Below, piece by piece: positions 61,705 through 64,000 of a stretch of DNA of 64,000 nucleotides. The position numbers were made by a program, and so were the translations under genes. Where the stretch lies: NCBI RefSeq assembly GCF_900142725.1, contig NZ_FRBW01000002.1, positions 1,206,710-1,270,709 of the forward strand. The letters run 5' to 3'. Positions within the stretch are counted from its first letter, which is position 1. Each line of letters begins with the position of its first letter. This DNA is from Roseibium suaedae (lineage in GTDB: Bacteria; Pseudomonadota; Alphaproteobacteria; Rhizobiales; Stappiaceae). The notes below the pieces were generated by a model. It saw only the letters and a program-made list of their open reading frames with translations. It was not told the origin of the DNA and did not search any database.

Positions 61705-64000
61705 GCTGCAACTCCCATTTCACCAGAGAACACGTCCTTGAGGGCAGCAATCAGGCCCGGACGGTCAAACTTCGCGACATAGTCATCAAACCCGGCCTGA
61801 CGGCCACGTTCGATGGAAGCCGGGGTGACCATGGCCGACAGGGCCAGGATCGGAATGTTACGGAACCGAGGATCGCGGCGCATTGCTTCGCAGAACTCGA
61901 AACCATTGATTTCCGGCATTTCGATATCGCTGACGATCGCGTGGAACTTCACGCCATTTTCCAGCAGATCCAGAGCTTCCTGCGGACCGACACAAGTGGT
62001 CACATCATAACCGGCGGCCTTGAGGACCGGGGTCAGCATGTTGCGGAAGAAGGCAGAGTCATCGACGAACAGAACCTTCTTGGTGAGGGCCTGAATGTCC
62101 ATTTCCTTGCGCATGAACCAGTCTTCGAAGGCCTGCGGCAGATAGTAGCCAAGGTCGATGACTTCGGTCGCACGTTCCTTGATGACCGCGGAGCCCAGGA
62201 TGCCCGGACGTTCGGAGCCAACTTCGATATTCAGGCGCTCTTCGACAATGTCGACGATCTCGTCGACGACCAGGCCCATGGACCGGCCGCTGTCGGAGAA
62301 GACCAGCATCGGCTGTGTGCCTTCGAGCTTGTGCTGATCGCCTTCGTTGACGTAGACGAGCGGCATGAGCGCACCGCGGTACTGAACCAGATCCCGGCCG
62401 TTGGAGCGTTCGATCTTGGAGACCTCGAACTCTTCGAGACGGGTGACCAGGGACAGCGGAACCGCCTTGGGTTCCGGAGCACCGGCACGGAACAGCAGCA
62501 TGGAGATCGCAGCCTGGTTGGTCTGCGTCCGGCGCTGCAGGTCCTCTGCCTCTTCTTCGTTCTGCTCGGCAACCGCGCTGGAAGCATGGCTTGCCATGGC
62601 GCTGGCGATACCGTTCGGATCAATGATCATGATCACCGAGCCATCACCCAGAATGGTGTTGCCCGAGAACATGGTCAGGTTCCGCAGCATCGTGGACATC
62701 GGCTTGACGACGATTTCCTCGGTGTGGAAGACCCCGTCGACGACAACGCCGAAGGTCTGGCTGCCAACCTGCATGACGACGATGAAGCCGTTGTCCTCGT
62801 CGATGGCCTTTTCCGCATTCTCACCGGCATAGATGCCGAGGAGCTGGGACAGGTGCAGCAACGGAAGCAGCTTGTTGCGCAGGCGCAGGACAGGCGTGTC
62901 CTTGATGCGCTCGATCCGGTGTTCGGAGTTGTTCTGAACACGGACCAGCTCAACCACGGAGAGCTGCGGGATTGCGAAGCGGTCACCGCTTGCCTCGACG
63001 ATCAGGGTCGAAACAATCGCCAGGGTCAGCGGGATCTTGATGATGAAGCTGGTGCCCTTGCCCGGAACAGAGCGCAGGTCAACCGTACCACCGATCAGCT
63101 CGATGTTGTTGCGCACCACGTCCATGCCGACACCGCGGCCAGACACGCTGGTCACCTGGGCAGCCGTGGAGAAGCCCGCAGCAAAGATGAACTTGTGGAT
63201 CTGGGCGTCGGACATCTTGTCGACTTCGGCCTCGGTCGCGATACCGCGCTCGATAACCTTCGCCTTGATCTTTTCGACGTCGAGACCCTTACCATCATCG
63301 CGAACTTCGATGATGATGTGGCCGCCTTCATGATAGGCAGCGAGAGTGATCGTGCCCTTTTCCGGCTTGCCGGCATCCCGGCGGGCCGACGGCATTTCCA
63401 GGCCGTGGTCAGCAGAGTTGCGGACCATGTGGGTCAGCGGATCCTTGATCATCTCAAGAACCTGGCGATCCAGTTCGGTTTCCGCACCGATCATTTCAAG
63501 TTCGATCGGCTTCTCGAGTTCCTGGCTCAGGTCGCGGACGATACGCGGCAGCTTCTGCCATGCATTGCCGATCGGCTGCATGCGCGTCGCCATCACGCCT
63601 TCCTGCAGTTCTGCCGTCACGTTGGACAGGCGCTGCAGCGGAACCTTGAACTCGCTGTCTTCATGACGGCGGACGATTTCCAGAAGCTGGTTTCTGGTCA
63701 GCACCAGCTCGGACACCATGGTCATCAGGTGTTCCAGAGTATCCACAGCCACGCGGATCGACTGGTTGGAGACAGAAGAGCCACCGGACTTCTTCTCCGA
63801 AGCATCCGCCTTGCTATCGTCGTCTGCATCAGCCGCAACGCGGGCAGGCTTTGCCGGACGCGCAGGCTTGGGTGCTGCTTCTGCCTTGACGGGTTCCGGA
63901 GCAGGAGCTGGCGCCGGTGCCTCTACGGGCTCGACAGCGACTTCAGCAACCTCGACTTCGACTTCCGTCTCGCGGAAAGCGCGTTCCAGCTCATCCAGAG
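61701..64000 (-). CDS. cheA: Hybrid chemotaxis histidine kinase CheA, 5' end outside the window
   Basis: About 765 C-terminal residues are visible; the reading frame is open to the window edge, so the His phosphotransfer domain is off the window. Visible order: Ala/Pro/Lys-rich linker (about 75 residues); dimerisation helices (VDTLEHLMTMVSELVLTRNQ); ATPase with N-box LTHMVRNSADHGLE, EVRDDGKGLDVEKI and GRGVGMDVVRNNIE; a first CheW-like domain (DRFAIPQLSVVELV); a second CheW-like domain (GRSMGLVVDEIVDIVE); and a C-terminal receiver with KVLFVDDSAFFRNML and IVSDIEMPEING. Classical CheA has one CheW domain and no receiver. The added receiver may act as a phosphate sink or feedback. Confidence 0.94.
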   Translation of the reverse strand, partial: LDELERAFRETEVEVEVAEVAVEPVEAPAPAPAPEPVKAEAAPKPARPAKPARVAADADDDSKADASEKKSGGSSVSNQSIRVAVDTLEHLMTMVSELVLTRNQLLEIVRRHEDSEFKVPLQRLSNVTAELQEGVMATRMQPIGNAWQKLPRIVRDLSQELEKPIELEMIGAETELDRQVLEMIKDPLTHMVRNSADHGLEMPSARRDAGKPEKGTITLAAYHEGGHIIIEVRDDGKGLDVEKIKAKVIERGIATEAEVDKMSDAQIHKFIFAAGFSTAAQVTSVSGRGVGMDVVRNNIELIGGTVDLRSVPGKGTSFIIKIPLTLAIVSTLIVEASGDRFAIPQLSVVELVRVQNNSEHRIERIKDTPVLRLRNKLLPLLHLSQLLGIYAGENAEKAIDEDNGFIVVMQVGSQTFGVVVDGVFHTEEIVVKPMSTMLRNLTMFSGNTILGDGSVIMIIDPNGIASAMASHASSAVAEQNEEEAEDLQRRTQTNQAAISMLLFRAGAPEPKAVPLSLVTRLEEFEVSKIERSNGRDLVQYRGALMPLVYVNEGDQHKLEGTQPMLVFSDSGRSMGLVVDEIVDIVEERLNIEVGSERPGILGSAVIKERATEVIDLGYYLPQAFEDWFMRKEMDIQALTKKVLFVDDSAFFRNMLTPVLKAAGYDVTTCVGPQEALDLLENGVKFHAIVSDIEMPEINGFEFCEAMRRDPRFRNIPILALSAMVTPASIERGRQAGFDDYVAKFDRPGLIAALKDVFSGEMGVAA

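Overview
The window is a GC-rich (roughly 60% by eye) stretch of an alphaproteobacterial chromosome. A CtrA master cell-cycle regulator beside flagellar fliI-fliJ, a hybrid CheA with a receiver tail, a TRAP uptake system and many FadR-type GntR regulators suggest the Hyphomicrobiales/Rhodobacterales border, perhaps Stappiaceae (Roseibium/Stappia/Pannonibacter-like). That placement rests on gene content and protein style only. I see no insertion sequences, prophage, CRISPR arrays, rRNA or tRNA genes, so this looks like core plus catabolic accessory chromosome.

Layout. 1-3.7 kb: thiolase (cut by the window edge), ArgE-type deacetylase and a UDP-glucuronate 4-epimerase. 3.8-15.0 kb: a divergent uronate catabolic locus. 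GntR regulator and kdgK read leftward; uxaC, a three-part TRAP transporter, kdgF, kduI, kduD, a UxuB-type reductase and uxaA read rightward. A clear TTGACA-16-TATACT promoter with an embedded GntR-type palindrome lies between them. 15.1-18.1 kb: FhuF-like ferric reductase, fumarase C and a second FadR-type regulator. 18.5-21.6 kb: proXWV glycine betaine/proline importer. 22.1-33.0 kb: mixed housekeeping genes (two VOC proteins, ghrA-like reductase, gnd, tex, methyltransferase, RecD-like helicase, GGDEF-EAL protein, EamA protein).

33.0-38.2 kb: ctrA, divergent fliI-fliJ, a DsrE-like secreted protein, a PqiA-like membrane protein and a DUF2336 protein. 38.4-45.7 kb: 2,5-dioxovalerate dehydrogenase, a large MscS channel, glpD and glpK. 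46.0-51.4 kb: a complete five-gene dipeptide-type ABC importer. 51.4-54.3 kb: two small membrane proteins with a TetR regulator, then arsR and acr3. 54.4-57.5 kb: a hydroxyproline module (FadR-type regulator, D-amino-acid oxidoreductase, 4-hydroxyproline epimerase). 57.5-64.0 kb: a Tat-exported metallo-beta-lactamase-fold protein and the chemotaxis operon cheA-cheW-cheY-cheB-cheR, with cheA cut by the right edge.

How the parts fit. The uronate locus takes up sugar acids by TRAP and funnels unsaturated uronates (KdgF, KduI, KduD) and hexuronates (UxaC, reductase, UxaA) to 2-keto-3-deoxygluconate, which KdgK phosphorylates. The aldolase is not in the window. The hydroxyproline route leads to alpha-ketoglutarate semialdehyde, the substrate of the 2,5-dioxovalerate dehydrogenase 15 kb away. 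I did not find a clearly undescribed system. The most notable signals are regulatory: the uxaC promoter/operator, an apparently leaderless arsR whose operator covers its own start codon, hairpins directly behind all three solute-binding-protein genes, and shared operator-like words linking distant loci.
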